DNA of 54,738 nucleotides. It comes from Burkholderiaceae bacterium. Its GTDB lineage: Bacteria > Pseudomonadota > Gammaproteobacteria > Burkholderiales > Burkholderiaceae_B. The translations under genes and the position numbers were made by a program. This document shows positions 42,133 through 50,454 of the stretch, piece after piece. The notes under the pieces were generated by a model. That model saw only the letters and a list, made by a program, of their open reading frames with translations. It was not told where the DNA came from and did not search any database. Numbering within the stretch: position 1 is the stretch's first letter; the number at the start of each line of letters is the position of its first letter. Where the stretch lies: the NCBI GenBank assembly GCA_004322135.1, contig SCSG01000047.1, positions 1 through 54,738 of the forward strand, written 5' to 3'.

Positions 42133-43314
42133 ATGAACTGTGGAAAATTTTTTGCGGTTTCCGCGTTGGCCATAGCTGCCGGCGCGTTAAGCGTTCCGGC
42201 AAGTGCCCAACCTAAAGACCAGGTCAGAATTGGACTTATTACCACGCTTAGCGGGCCTACGGGGGCGCAAGGGAAGAATATTCGCGATGGCTTCAATTTG
42301 GCGGTGGACGAGGCTGGCGGCAAGCTGGGTGGCTACGACACCAAGGTCATTGTCGACGATGTCCAGCTGCGTCCCGACTTGGCTTTACAGACTGTCAACA
42401 AGCTTATCGAGCAGGACAAAATCCAGATTCTGACCGGCACAATCTTCTCCAACATCGCGCTGGCGGTTGCCAAACCGGCTTTTGACGCCAAGGTGTTTTT
42501 CATAAGCCCCAATGCCGGGCCTGAGCAGTTGGCGGGCAAGGGGTGTTCTCCCTATTTCTTTAACACGTCATGGCAGAATGATCAGCCGCACGAAGCCATG
42601 GGCGCCTATTTGCAGGAACTGGGCGTGAAAAGTGTTTATTTGATTGCACCAAATTATGTAACCGGTAAGGCTGCCTTGCGCGGCTTCAAGCATGCCTACC
42701 ACGGCAAGGTGGTTGGCGAAAGATACGTCACCTTGAAGCAGCTGGATTACGCGGCCGAGATTTCCGAGATCCGCGCGGCCAAGCCCGATGCCCTGTTCGC
42801 GTTCTTGCCTGGCGGGATGGGTATTAATTTCACCAAACAGTATGCCCAGGCGGGTTTGACCGAGAAGATTCCCATGTATTCGGCATTTACCATTGATGCC
42901 GACACGCTGCCCGCCATTGGCGATGCGGCGGTGGGAACCTACCAAAGCAATATATGGAATACGGATTTTCCTAACGAGGCCAGCCAGAATTTCGTCAAGC
43001 ATTTTGAAGCAAAGTATCACTACACTCCCAATAATTTTGCCGCAACCTCTTACGATGTGGCGCGCTTGATCAGTGCGGCGTTGAAGCAGGCCGGCGGCAT
43101 CACGAATAAAGACGCTTTTGCCGCCGCACTGAAAAAGGCAGACTTTAAGTCCGTGCTGGGTTCGTTCACGTTTAATACCAACCACTTTCCCATTGGCAAT
43201 TTTTACGTGCTGAAGGTTGTGAAAGGAGCCGACGGCAAGCTGGAGCAGGTTACGGTGAAGAAGGTCATGGCCAATGCCAAGGACGCCTATTACAAAGAAT
43301 GCCACATGAAGTAG
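42133..43314 (+). CDS. Branched-chain amino-acid-type ABC transporter substrate-binding protein, copy 1
   Basis: This 393-residue periplasmic protein has a clear signal peptide (about 24 residues, cleavage after Ala-Ser-Ala) and the Peripla_BP_6 start Ile-Gly-Leu-Ile-Thr-Thr-Leu-Ser-Gly-Pro. Start ATG 42133 is set by AAAGGAG nine bases upstream. No permease or ATPase genes are in the window, so it must use transporter parts encoded elsewhere. The gene precedes a VanA-like oxygenase, suggesting uptake of an aromatic acid. A close paralogue lies at 50455. Confidence 0.88.
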   Translation: MNCGKFFAVSALAIAAGALSVPASAQPKDQVRIGLITTLSGPTGAQGKNIRDGFNLAVDEAGGKLGGYDTKVIVDDVQLRPDLALQTVNKLIEQDKIQILTGTIFSNIALAVAKPAFDAKVFFISPNAGPEQLAGKGCSPYFFNTSWQNDQPHEAMGAYLQELGVKSVYLIAPNYVTGKAALRGFKHAYHGKVVGERYVTLKQLDYAAEISEIRAAKPDALFAFLPGGMGINFTKQYAQAGLTEKIPMYSAFTIDADTLPAIGDAAVGTYQSNIWNTDFPNEASQNFVKHFEAKYHYTPNNFAATSYDVARLISAALKQAGGITNKDAFAAALKKADFKSVLGSFTFNTNHFPIGNFYVLKVVKGADGKLEQVTVKKVMANAKDAYYKECHMK

Positions 43315-43431
43315 CGTGGCACGCGGTGGCGGGAAAGTAGCGTCGGGACGGAGGCAGGCGCCGGCTTTATGGCGCGGCGCCGTATTTATAAAGTGTGTGG
43401 TTGATAGTGTGTGGATCACGGGGAGATAAAC

Positions 43432-44475
43432 ATGTTCATTAAAAATGGCTGGTATGTGGCGGCATGGGGCCATGAAATTGGGCGCGAACTGACGCAGCGC
43501 TGGATTATTGGCGAGCCGCTGGTTTTGTATCGCACGCAGGCTGGTGAAGTCGTTGCGCTGGAAGACCGGTGCCCGCATCGCCGCGCGTCCTTATCCAAAG
43601 GCCGTTTGGTTGGGGATGCCGTTCAGTGCGGTTACCATGGCATTACCTTCGATTGCACTGGCGCCTGTGTTCATGTGCCGGGGCAAGAAAAGATTCCATC
43701 GTCGATGGCCGCCAGGCGCTTCCCTGTTGTGGAACGCTGGCAGTGGGTGTGGATATGGATGGGCGACCCGGCTGCCGCCGATGAGTCGCTGCTGCCCGAT
43801 TTCCATTACAACGAGGCACCCGGCTGGGTGGCAACGGGCGGGTGTATTCCGGTCGAGGCCAACTACCAGTTGTTGACCGACAATCTGCTGGACCTGACTC
43901 ACGAAGCCTATGTGCACGGCAAGACCATCGGAAACTCGGCCATTGTCGATGTACCCATTGAACACCATGTTGAAGGTAACGAAGTGCACGTTCAGCGCGT
44001 CATGCGCAATACGCCGCCACCGCCGCTGTTCAAACGTGTGCGGCACTTCGAAGGAAATATCGATCGCTGGCAAATCATCCGGTTCAATATGCCGGCGCAT
44101 ATTTCCATTGATGCGCGCGGCCTTCCCGCGGGTACCGACGATGTCTCGCGCGGGTTGCGCTGGTTCTCCATCAATTCCATCACGCCCATCGACGAGCGCA
44201 GCAGCCTTTACTTCTGGACGATCACACGGTGCTTTGATCTGGAAGACGAGGCCCTGACCAAGTTGATCGGCGACCAAATCTACAAGACGTTCATGGAAGA
44301 TGTCGAGGTGCTTGAAGCGCAGCAGATCATGATTGAAACCGACCAGCGGCAGCAGCCCGATGTCAGTATTCGCGCCGATAGCGGCACGATTTCGGCCCGG
44401 CGAATCGTTCAAAAGTTGGTGGAAGAGTCAAATTCGACGGCTGTCAGGCAGGTTGCTTCGCGGGTGGCCGGATAA
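43432..44475 (+). CDS. VanA-like Rieske oxygenase (aromatic O-demethylase type)
   Basis: The 347-residue protein begins in the VanA manner and has Cys-Pro-His-Arg-Arg near residue 47 with the matching Cys-Gly-Tyr-His near 65. The mononuclear iron site is Asp-Leu-Thr-His-Glu-Ala-Tyr-Val-His. Length and motifs fit vanillate O-demethylase oxygenase. ATG 43432 follows a GGGGAG site. The VanB-type reductase is absent nearby. It overlaps the GntR gene (TAATG). With the hydroxycinnamoyl-CoA genes downstream, vanillate or a similar methoxybenzoate is the probable substrate. Confidence 0.85.
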   Translation: MFIKNGWYVAAWGHEIGRELTQRWIIGEPLVLYRTQAGEVVALEDRCPHRRASLSKGRLVGDAVQCGYHGITFDCTGACVHVPGQEKIPSSMAARRFPVVERWQWVWIWMGDPAAADESLLPDFHYNEAPGWVATGGCIPVEANYQLLTDNLLDLTHEAYVHGKTIGNSAIVDVPIEHHVEGNEVHVQRVMRNTPPPPLFKRVRHFEGNIDRWQIIRFNMPAHISIDARGLPAGTDDVSRGLRWFSINSITPIDERSSLYFWTITRCFDLEDEALTKLIGDQIYKTFMEDVEVLEAQQIMIETDQRQQPDVSIRADSGTISARRIVQKLVEESNSTAVRQVASRVAG

Positions 44476-45182
44476 TGGACACGTTTGCGAAGCTGGTGGT
44501 CGCACCGTTGGTGCGTTCTGGTGCGCAGGCAGTTTTTCAGCCACACGAGTCCCTTGCCGAGGGCATTGCAAAAATTCTGCGCGACCGCTTGGCCGGCGGC
44601 GTTTACCCGCCAGGCAGCTGGATACGCGAAAGCGGCCTTGCCGAAGAGTTCAATTTCAGCAAAGGCCCTGTGCGCGAAGCGCTGCAGACGCTTGTCAACG
44701 AAGGTTTGCTCGTGCGTGAACCCCGCCGGGGCGTGCGTGTGGTGGACTTGAGCGGCGCGCAAATCGTCGAGATCTTTCAGCTTCGTCTTGCCTTGCTGGA
44801 ACTGGCGGCCGAGCTCGCATCCAAATACGCCAGACCCAGGCAGTTGACTGTGGCGCGCCGGTTGCTGGACAAGATGGGCGTGGCGCTGCAGCGCGGCGAC
44901 ATCGATGCGCAAATGCCCATAGGCGGGCAGTTGAGCCAGTGGGTGTGTAATTGTTCGGGCAACAAGCGGCTGGAGCATGACTGGAGCCGCCTCACTTACC
45001 AGACGCGCATGTACATTTACGCGTCGCTGCGCAATTCAAAGGATTTGCCGCGTGTTCTTCAGCTGTGGCAGAATTTGATCGATGCCATAGAACAGCGCAA
45101 CGCGGTGCAAGCCCGTGCCGCCGTGCGCGGCCTGGCGCGGCGCGCGCTGGACGATCTGGGGTTGCAGGGCGGTTTCGAGTAA
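44475..45182 (+). CDS. GntR-family regulator (FCD subfamily)
   Basis: The 235-residue protein has a winged helix near residues 30-95 with Leu-Arg-Asp-Arg-Leu-Ala-Gly-Gly, Leu-Ala-Glu-Glu-Phe-x-x-Ser-Lys-Gly-Pro-Val-Arg-Glu-Ala-Leu and Glu-Pro-Arg-Arg-Gly-Val-Arg-Val. A helical FCD-type ligand domain follows. Coupled to the VanA-like gene, it is the probable repressor of that oxygenase (VanR role). Confidence 0.85.
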   Translation: MDTFAKLVVAPLVRSGAQAVFQPHESLAEGIAKILRDRLAGGVYPPGSWIRESGLAEEFNFSKGPVREALQTLVNEGLLVREPRRGVRVVDLSGAQIVEIFQLRLALLELAAELASKYARPRQLTVARRLLDKMGVALQRGDIDAQMPIGGQLSQWVCNCSGNKRLEHDWSRLTYQTRMYIYASLRNSKDLPRVLQLWQNLIDAIEQRNAVQARAAVRGLARRALDDLGLQGGFE

Positions 45183-45214
45183 CTGGGCCGTGTGTTCTTC
45201 GGGCAGGTGGTAGT

Positions 45215-45703
45215 TTGAATTTTCGGGAGCCCTATTTGCCTTCACACGAAATCTTGTCATCGACAAGTACGCCCAGTACCATTTATCTTGCTTCACAGGT
45301 GCATTACGCGTTGCGTACGCGCGCCGAAGTGGTGCTCAAGCCGTATGCGGTAACCGGCCTTCAGTTCACGGTTCTGTCGGTCGTGGCGCGACACAATGGC
45401 TTGTCGTCGGCCGACCTTTCACGCCGGTTCTACGTTACGCCGCAGGCAATGGGCCAACTGCTGGCGGGGCTCGAGCATCGCGCCCTGCTGAAACGCGTGG
45501 AAGACGCCAAAAACCGCCGTGTCTTGCGCATCAGCCTTACCCCGGCGGGACGCAAGCTTGTGAAGGCAGGCACCGCTGAAATCCGCAAGCTTGAAGCGAA
45601 GGCGTTGGCTAGCCTGGGTGAAGGCCCTCTGCAAGAGTTTCGGTCCATGCTGCACACGCTGATGTGGACGCTGCGCGAAGAGCCGGCGGGGGATCAGTCC
45701 TGA
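45215..45703 (+). CDS. MarR-family regulator
   Basis: The 162-residue protein has a MarR winged helix: Thr-Gly-Leu-Gln-Phe-Thr-Val-Leu, Leu-Ser-Arg-Arg-Phe-Tyr-Val-Thr-Pro-Gln-Ala-Met, and an Asp-Ala-Lys-Asn-Arg-Arg-Val-Leu wing. I choose TTG 45215 behind GGGCAGGTGG; the frame is open further up only inside gntR. Placed before the hydroxycinnamoyl-CoA genes, it likely acts like FerR/CouR, which release DNA upon binding the CoA thioester. Tandem A+T-rich palindromes at 45817-45843 are its probable targets. Confidence 0.82.
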   Translation: MNFREPYLPSHEILSSTSTPSTIYLASQVHYALRTRAEVVLKPYAVTGLQFTVLSVVARHNGLSSADLSRRFYVTPQAMGQLLAGLEHRALLKRVEDAKNRRVLRISLTPAGRKLVKAGTAEIRKLEAKALASLGEGPLQEFRSMLHTLMWTLREEPAGDQS

Positions 45704-45816
45704 ATCGTGTCCGGCAAATCGTACCGGGTGCCTTCAAAAACGTGTTGTGCAGGTAGGCGGCATGCTTTGTCCGATGCCGGTCGCTTGGGATGATTGTCGG
45801 TAACATTGGAATGTTG

Positions 45817-45843
45817 ATTTATATAAATGTTATTTATATAATA
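45817..45843. promoter_or_regulatory. Tandem palindromic operator before the hydroxycinnamoyl-CoA genes
   Basis: ATTTATATAAAT (45817-45828) is a perfect palindrome, and a close copy ATTTATATAATA follows at 45832-45843, 15 bases apart. They stand out in G+C-rich surroundings and lie 40-70 bases before the hydratase start. The size suits a MarR dimer, so they are likely sites for the regulator encoded just upstream. Confidence 0.5.
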
Positions 45844-45883
45844 TTGTTTTCCCTGCGTTTCGGGAACCATCAAGGGGCTTTCA

Positions 45884-46738
45884 GTGGCTGTAGACAACGT
45901 TAATGACTCAACTTCAACTTCGCCGGCGGGCAAGCCCCCTGTGCTTGTAAGCTTCGAGGACGGCATTGCATGGGTGGCGTTGAACCGCCCCGAAAAGCGC
46001 AACGCCATTAATCCGGATATCGTTCATGCCATGCTGCGCATACTGGACGAGCTGGAATCGGATGATCGCTGTAAAGTGCTTGTGCTGACGGGATCGGGCG
46101 ACTCGTTTTCGGCGGGGATGGATTTGCGTGAATATTTTCGTGCCACCGATAACGATCCCAAAACCCGCGCCAAGCTGTTTCGCGCCAATGGCGATTGGCA
46201 GTGGCGTCAGCTGCGTTTTTATTCCAAGCCCACCATTGCCATGGTCAACGGCTGGTGCTTTGGCGGTGCGTTCACGCCGCTGGTGTCGTGTGACCTGGCC
46301 ATTGCGGCCGAGGAAGCCACGTTCGGTCTGTCCGAAATCAACTGGGGCATCATTCCGGCGGGTGTCGTAAGCCGCGCGGTTGCCGCGCTGGTACGCGAGC
46401 GCGACGCCATGTATTACGTAATGACCGGGGAAAATTTCAACGGCCGTCGTGCGGCCGAGATTGGCCTCGTGAACGAAGCGGTTCCGCTGGCGCGCTTGCG
46501 TGAGCGCACGCGCGAGCTTGCCAGGGTATTGATGAAGAAAAATCCGCTGGTGTTGCGCCAGGCCAAGATTGCGTACCGGATGGCTGCCGAGATGACATGG
46601 GAGCAGGCGGCCGATTATCTCATCGCCAAGGTTGACCAAGGCACGTTCCGCGACGCCGAGAACGGCCGCAATACCGCCATGTCGCAGTTCCTGGACGAGA
46701 AGTCGTTCAAACCCGGGCTGGATTCGTATCGGCGCTGA
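45884..46738 (+). CDS. ech: Hydroxycinnamoyl-CoA hydratase-lyase-like enzyme
   Basis: This 284-residue crotonase-fold enzyme closely resembles HCHL/Ech of Pseudomonas: Ala-Gly-Met-Asp-Leu-Arg-Glu-Tyr-Phe-Arg near 77, Asn-Gly-Trp-Cys-Phe-Gly-Gly near 122 and the catalytic Glu151 in Ser-Glu-Ile-Asn-Trp-Gly. It would hydrate feruloyl- or coumaroyl-CoA and release the benzaldehyde and acetyl-CoA. At the position of HCHL Tyr239, which contacts the 4-hydroxyl group, I read Ile247, so the preferred ring substitution may differ. Start is GTG 45884. Confidence 0.85.
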   Translation: MAVDNVNDSTSTSPAGKPPVLVSFEDGIAWVALNRPEKRNAINPDIVHAMLRILDELESDDRCKVLVLTGSGDSFSAGMDLREYFRATDNDPKTRAKLFRANGDWQWRQLRFYSKPTIAMVNGWCFGGAFTPLVSCDLAIAAEEATFGLSEINWGIIPAGVVSRAVAALVRERDAMYYVMTGENFNGRRAAEIGLVNEAVPLARLRERTRELARVLMKKNPLVLRQAKIAYRMAAEMTWEQAADYLIAKVDQGTFRDAENGRNTAMSQFLDEKSFKPGLDSYRR

Positions 46739-46912
46739 GCTATTGTGTCTTGTCGTCAAGACGTTGTGTCACGGTTCTGCCTCTGCGCGCCGCGCAGGGC
46801 TCGGTAGTGCCGCTGCCCGAATTCGAGCTGGCAGCGGTTCCGCAAGGCTTGGCTATCCGTGGTTCGGTAAAGTGGTGCTGGGGCTTTTGAACTGGGTGTA
46901 GGAGAAATTACG

Positions 46913-49123
46913 ATGTCGTCGGTACCATTGGGTCGCCTGCTTAGGCCAAGGTCGATTGCCGTTGTCGGCGCCTCGCCCGAGAAGACTTCCATAGGCGGGT
47001 TGCTGCTTGCGAACTTGCAGCGTTTTGGTTATGACGGCGAGCTTCACCTGGTTAGCCGCAGTCGCGAAAGCGTCAATGGCCAGCGGTGCTTCAAATCCAT
47101 TGACGAGCTTCCGGAAGGGGTGGACGCCGCGGTACTGATGGTGCCGCAGGTTGCTGTGTGCGATGCGGTCGAGGCGTGTGGCCGGCGCGGCATTGGCGGT
47201 GCGGTGGTCTTTGCGTCGGGCTTCGCCGAGCTTGGTGAGGCTGGCCAGGCAGAGCAACGCCGGTTGGCGGCCATTGCAGAGCGCTACGGCGTGGCCCTTC
47301 TTGGCCCGAACTGCCTGGGTTTCATTAATTTTTTCGGCAAAATTCCGCTGACGTTCGAACCGGTGCAGCCGCCCGAATACACCAGTGGGCCGCGCGTTGC
47401 CATCATTGCGCAAAGCGGCGCCATGAGCGGCAACTTGCGCCAGGCCTTTGTAGGCAAGGGGCTGGGGGTGGCGTTTTCGGTTTCCACGGGCAACGAAGCG
47501 GTGCTGTCCACCGAGGACGTCCTGGCGGAACTGGTTGAAGCCGATGACATTGATGCGTTTGCCGTCTTTGTCGAGATGGTGCGCCGGCCCGCCGAGTTTC
47601 TGCGCGTGGCGCGGCGTGCGCGCGAGCTATGCAAGCCCATTGTTCTTATGCACCCGGGGCGTAGCTTGCGGGCACGCGAAGTGGCCAAGTCGCATACCGG
47701 TGCGTTTGCCGGCGACTACCAGGTCATGCGCGCGCTGGTCGAACGCGAAGGCGTGGTCGTGGTCGAGACGATGGATGAACTCTTCGACGTGACCGCTATT
47801 CTGGCCCGCTATCCCACACCCGTTGCCGAAGGTAAGGCGGTGGTGTCGTCGAATTCGGGGGCGCTGCGTGGTGTGTCGATTGACCTTTGCGAGGCTGTTG
47901 GCCTGGAGCTGGCCACCTTTCAGCCTGAAACCACGGCGGCGTTGTCACGAGTACTGCCCGACTTCATCACCCCCGATAATCCTCTGGACGTGACCGCCAT
48001 GGGGATGCTGCATCCGGAAATTTTTGGCCGGTCGTCCGAGGCGATTCTTGCGGATCCGGGAGTGGGAAGCCTCATCGTTTCGGTCATGGGCGGTTCGCCC
48101 GCGCAGCAGGTTTTAAAGGGCAAGTCGGCGCTTCCGGTTTTGGCCGGTTCGGTCAAGCCGGTATGTTTTGTGATGCTGGGGGACGCCGGGCCGCTTGGCT
48201 CGGAGTTCATGGATCTGGCGATGGCAAGCAAAGTGCCCTTTTTGCGCTCGCCCGACAGGGCCATTCGCGCCATGTCGCACGTCCATCGCTATGGACGGCT
48301 GTGCGCGGCGGCTACGCAGCGTGATGTCGCGACGGCCGGCAAGCTGGGCGCCATCCGAAAGGAAGACTCGGCCGGACATGAAAAAGGGAAATTGCCGGGT
48401 GCACTGGGCATCGGTACGCCGGCAGCTGAGTGGCGCACAGAGGATGAAGCATTGGGTGTTGCTCAAGTCGGCCCTGTGGCCGAATATAAGGGCAAGCGGT
48501 TGCTGGGCACGCTGGGTATCAGTACGCCGGCGGGCGAGTTGGCTCGGACAGTTGATGAGGCGCTGAGCGTCGCCGCGCGCATCGGGTACCCCGTGGTCAT
48601 CAAGGCGCAGGCCGATCAGCTTACGCACAAGAGCGATGTGGGCGGTGTTGTCGTTGGTGTGCCTGACGAGGCCGCATTGCGGGCGGGCTGGCATTCCATG
48701 AATGCCCGATTGGCGGAAAGTAGCCCAGGCCTGACGCTGGACGGTATTCTGGTTGAAGCCATGGCGCCCGCGGGGCTGGAAATGGTGATTGGCGGGCGCC
48801 GCGACCCGAGTTGGGGCGTGGTCATGATGGCGGGGCTGGGTGGTGTCTGGATCGAGGCGCTGCGCGATGTGCGGTTGTTTGCACCGGATATGACGCAGGC
48901 CCAGGTGGTGGCCGAATTGTCGCAGTTGAAGGGGGCGAGGTTATTGTCCGGCTTGCGGGGCAGTGCTCCTGTGGACGTCGCCGCGGTGGCGCAGGCGCTG
49001 CGTCGGTTGGCCGGGTTGATGCTGGCTAATCCGCAAATCGGCGAAGTCGATGTAAACCCCCTTATTGCCTTGCCGGAAGGGAAAGGCGTAATGGCGCTGG
49101 ATGCGTTGTTTGTGATGGTTTAG
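46913..49123 (+). CDS. NDP-forming acyl-CoA synthetase (FerA-like feruloyl-CoA synthetase)
   Basis: The 736-residue protein has an N-terminal CoA-binding domain (Ile-Ala-Val-Val-Gly-Ala-Ser-Pro near residue 16) and a ligase domain with the phospho-His segment Lys-Ser-His-Thr-Gly-Ala near 259. A C-terminal ATP-grasp domain starts near residue 530 (Tyr-Pro-Val-Val-Ile-Lys-Ala). FerA of Sphingobium SYK-6 belongs to the same superfamily and activates ferulate. Lying between the hydratase-lyase and acyl-CoA dehydrogenase genes, it probably activates hydroxycinnamates. A 36-codon stretch at the ATP-grasp entrance is tandemly duplicated. Confidence 0.85.
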   Translation: MSSVPLGRLLRPRSIAVVGASPEKTSIGGLLLANLQRFGYDGELHLVSRSRESVNGQRCFKSIDELPEGVDAAVLMVPQVAVCDAVEACGRRGIGGAVVFASGFAELGEAGQAEQRRLAAIAERYGVALLGPNCLGFINFFGKIPLTFEPVQPPEYTSGPRVAIIAQSGAMSGNLRQAFVGKGLGVAFSVSTGNEAVLSTEDVLAELVEADDIDAFAVFVEMVRRPAEFLRVARRARELCKPIVLMHPGRSLRAREVAKSHTGAFAGDYQVMRALVEREGVVVVETMDELFDVTAILARYPTPVAEGKAVVSSNSGALRGVSIDLCEAVGLELATFQPETTAALSRVLPDFITPDNPLDVTAMGMLHPEIFGRSSEAILADPGVGSLIVSVMGGSPAQQVLKGKSALPVLAGSVKPVCFVMLGDAGPLGSEFMDLAMASKVPFLRSPDRAIRAMSHVHRYGRLCAAATQRDVATAGKLGAIRKEDSAGHEKGKLPGALGIGTPAAEWRTEDEALGVAQVGPVAEYKGKRLLGTLGISTPAGELARTVDEALSVAARIGYPVVIKAQADQLTHKSDVGGVVVGVPDEAALRAGWHSMNARLAESSPGLTLDGILVEAMAPAGLEMVIGGRRDPSWGVVMMAGLGGVWIEALRDVRLFAPDMTQAQVVAELSQLKGARLLSGLRGSAPVDVAAVAQALRRLAGLMLANPQIGEVDVNPLIALPEGKGVMALDALFVMV
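48392..48610 (+). repeat. In-frame tandem duplication inside the acyl-CoA synthetase gene
   Basis: Codons 494-529 (48392-48499) and the segment from codon 530 (48500-48610) encode diverged copies of the same stretch: Leu-x-Gly-x-Leu-Gly-Ile-x-Thr-Pro-Ala ... Asp-Glu-Ala-Leu. The second copy runs on into the normal ATP-grasp domain, so the first is the extra one. Confidence 0.7.
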
Positions 49124-49133
49124 CAAGGAGTGA

Positions 49134-50300
49134 ATGGTGGCGTCGGCATTTGATGAGGAAAGTTTTGCGCAGTTGCTGGATGCGGTCGATCGATTCGTTC
49201 GCCATCGCTTGATGCCGCTTGAGAAGCAGGTAGAGGAAGCCGGTGAAGTCCCGTCGGATGTGATCGACGAGATGAAGAAAATGGGTTTGTTCGGGCTAGG
49301 CATTCCGCAGGAATTCGGCGGCTACGAATTGACTCTGTTTCAGGAAGTCCAGGTGCAGATGGCATTCAGCTATACGTCGCCGGCGTTCAGGCTGGTATTT
49401 TGGCCGAATGTGGGCATTGGCAGCAAAGGCATCGTTCTGGCCGGTACGCCGGCGCAAAAAGAAAAATATCTGCCCGGCCTGGCCAGCGGCGAACTGCGCG
49501 CATCGTTCTGCCTGACCGAACCCGATGCGGGCTCGGACGCGGCCAGCCTTAGGACTACGGCGGTGCGCGACGGCGACGATTGGGTCATCAACGGCAGCAA
49601 GCGGTTCATCACCAACGCATCGCGCGCCCATGTGTTCACTGTCATGGCCCGCACGGATTCGTCAAAACGCGGTGCGGCGGGCATTAGCGCAATCATTGTC
49701 GAACGCGGCACGCCAGGGCTTAGCGTGGGCAAGCCCGAAAATAAAATGGGCCAGAAGGGCTCCCCCATCTGTGACGTCGTTTTCGAAGACGTGCGCGTAC
49801 CCGTGTCGAACATTATCGGCGGGCTGGACGCCGAGGGGAATGGTTTCAGGATGGCGATGCAGGTCCTTGACGCGGGGCGCATCAGTGTGGCCGCATCGGG
49901 CCTGGGCATGGCCAGGCGTTTGATCGACGAGGCCGCGCGCTACGCGTTGCAACGCAAGCAATTCGGGCAGCCCATCGCAAAATTCCAGTTGATCCAGGCC
50001 ATGTTGGCGGATTCCGAGACCGAGTATCTGGCGGGGCACGCGTTGGTTATGCAGGCGGCTGCGGCACTTGAAGCGGGCCAAGAGGCAACTGCCCAGGCCG
50101 CATCCGCCAAGTACTTCTGTTCTGAATCCGTATCGCGCATCGCCGATCGCGCACTGCAGATATTTGGCGGTGCTGGCTACATTGCCGAGTATCCGGTCGA
50201 GCGCCTGTATCGCGACGCGCGCGCCCTGCGCATATACGAAGGAACCAGCCAGGTGCTGCAGTTGGTCATTGCGCGCGCCATGTTGAAGCGCTACGAGTAA
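49134..50300 (+). CDS. Acyl-CoA dehydrogenase
   Basis: This 388-residue flavoprotein has the family's order: an N-terminal helical domain with Gly-Leu-Gly-Ile-Pro-x-Glu-x-Gly-Gly, the FAD motif Leu-Thr-Glu-Pro-Asp-Ala-Gly-Ser-Asp near 125, and a C-terminal Gln-Ile-Phe-Gly-Gly-Ala-Gly-Tyr segment. The base Glu lies in Ile-Tyr-Glu-Gly-Thr-Ser-Gln near 374. An AAGGAG site precedes ATG 49134. In this operon it may desaturate dihydro-hydroxycinnamoyl-CoA to the substrate of the hydratase-lyase; that is inference. Confidence 0.88.
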   Translation: MVASAFDEESFAQLLDAVDRFVRHRLMPLEKQVEEAGEVPSDVIDEMKKMGLFGLGIPQEFGGYELTLFQEVQVQMAFSYTSPAFRLVFWPNVGIGSKGIVLAGTPAQKEKYLPGLASGELRASFCLTEPDAGSDAASLRTTAVRDGDDWVINGSKRFITNASRAHVFTVMARTDSSKRGAAGISAIIVERGTPGLSVGKPENKMGQKGSPICDVVFEDVRVPVSNIIGGLDAEGNGFRMAMQVLDAGRISVAASGLGMARRLIDEAARYALQRKQFGQPIAKFQLIQAMLADSETEYLAGHALVMQAAAALEAGQEATAQAASAKYFCSESVSRIADRALQIFGGAGYIAEYPVERLYRDARALRIYEGTSQVLQLVIARAMLKRYE

Positions 50301-50355
50301 CGGCATGGCGCGGTCTTGAGCAGGGCACGAAGAACGTTGCACCGGTTATTGGGGG

Positions 50356-50449
50356 CTTTGCGATTCGACACGGGCAAGCGCCCATTCGACGGATGCACGT
50401 GTTTGTGCCGGTCGTCGGGCGCTTTGCGATTCAACACTAAAGGAGATGA
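50356..50449 (+). repeat. Repeated leader motif before binding protein 2
   Basis: CTTTGCGATTC followed by GACAC (50356-50371) recurs as CTTTGCGATTCAACAC at 50422-50437. The latter part continues as TAAAGGAGATGAC, the same leader found at 42101-42130 before binding protein 1. This points to a duplication that covered the leader as well as the gene. Confidence 0.65.
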
Positions 50450-50454
50450 CGGTC

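Noticed and set aside
43591-44412. 273-codon minus-strand frame
   Set aside because: It is fully opposite the VanA-like gene and has no recognisable motif.
45914-46759. 281-codon minus-strand frame
   Set aside because: It is a shadow of the hydratase-lyase gene.
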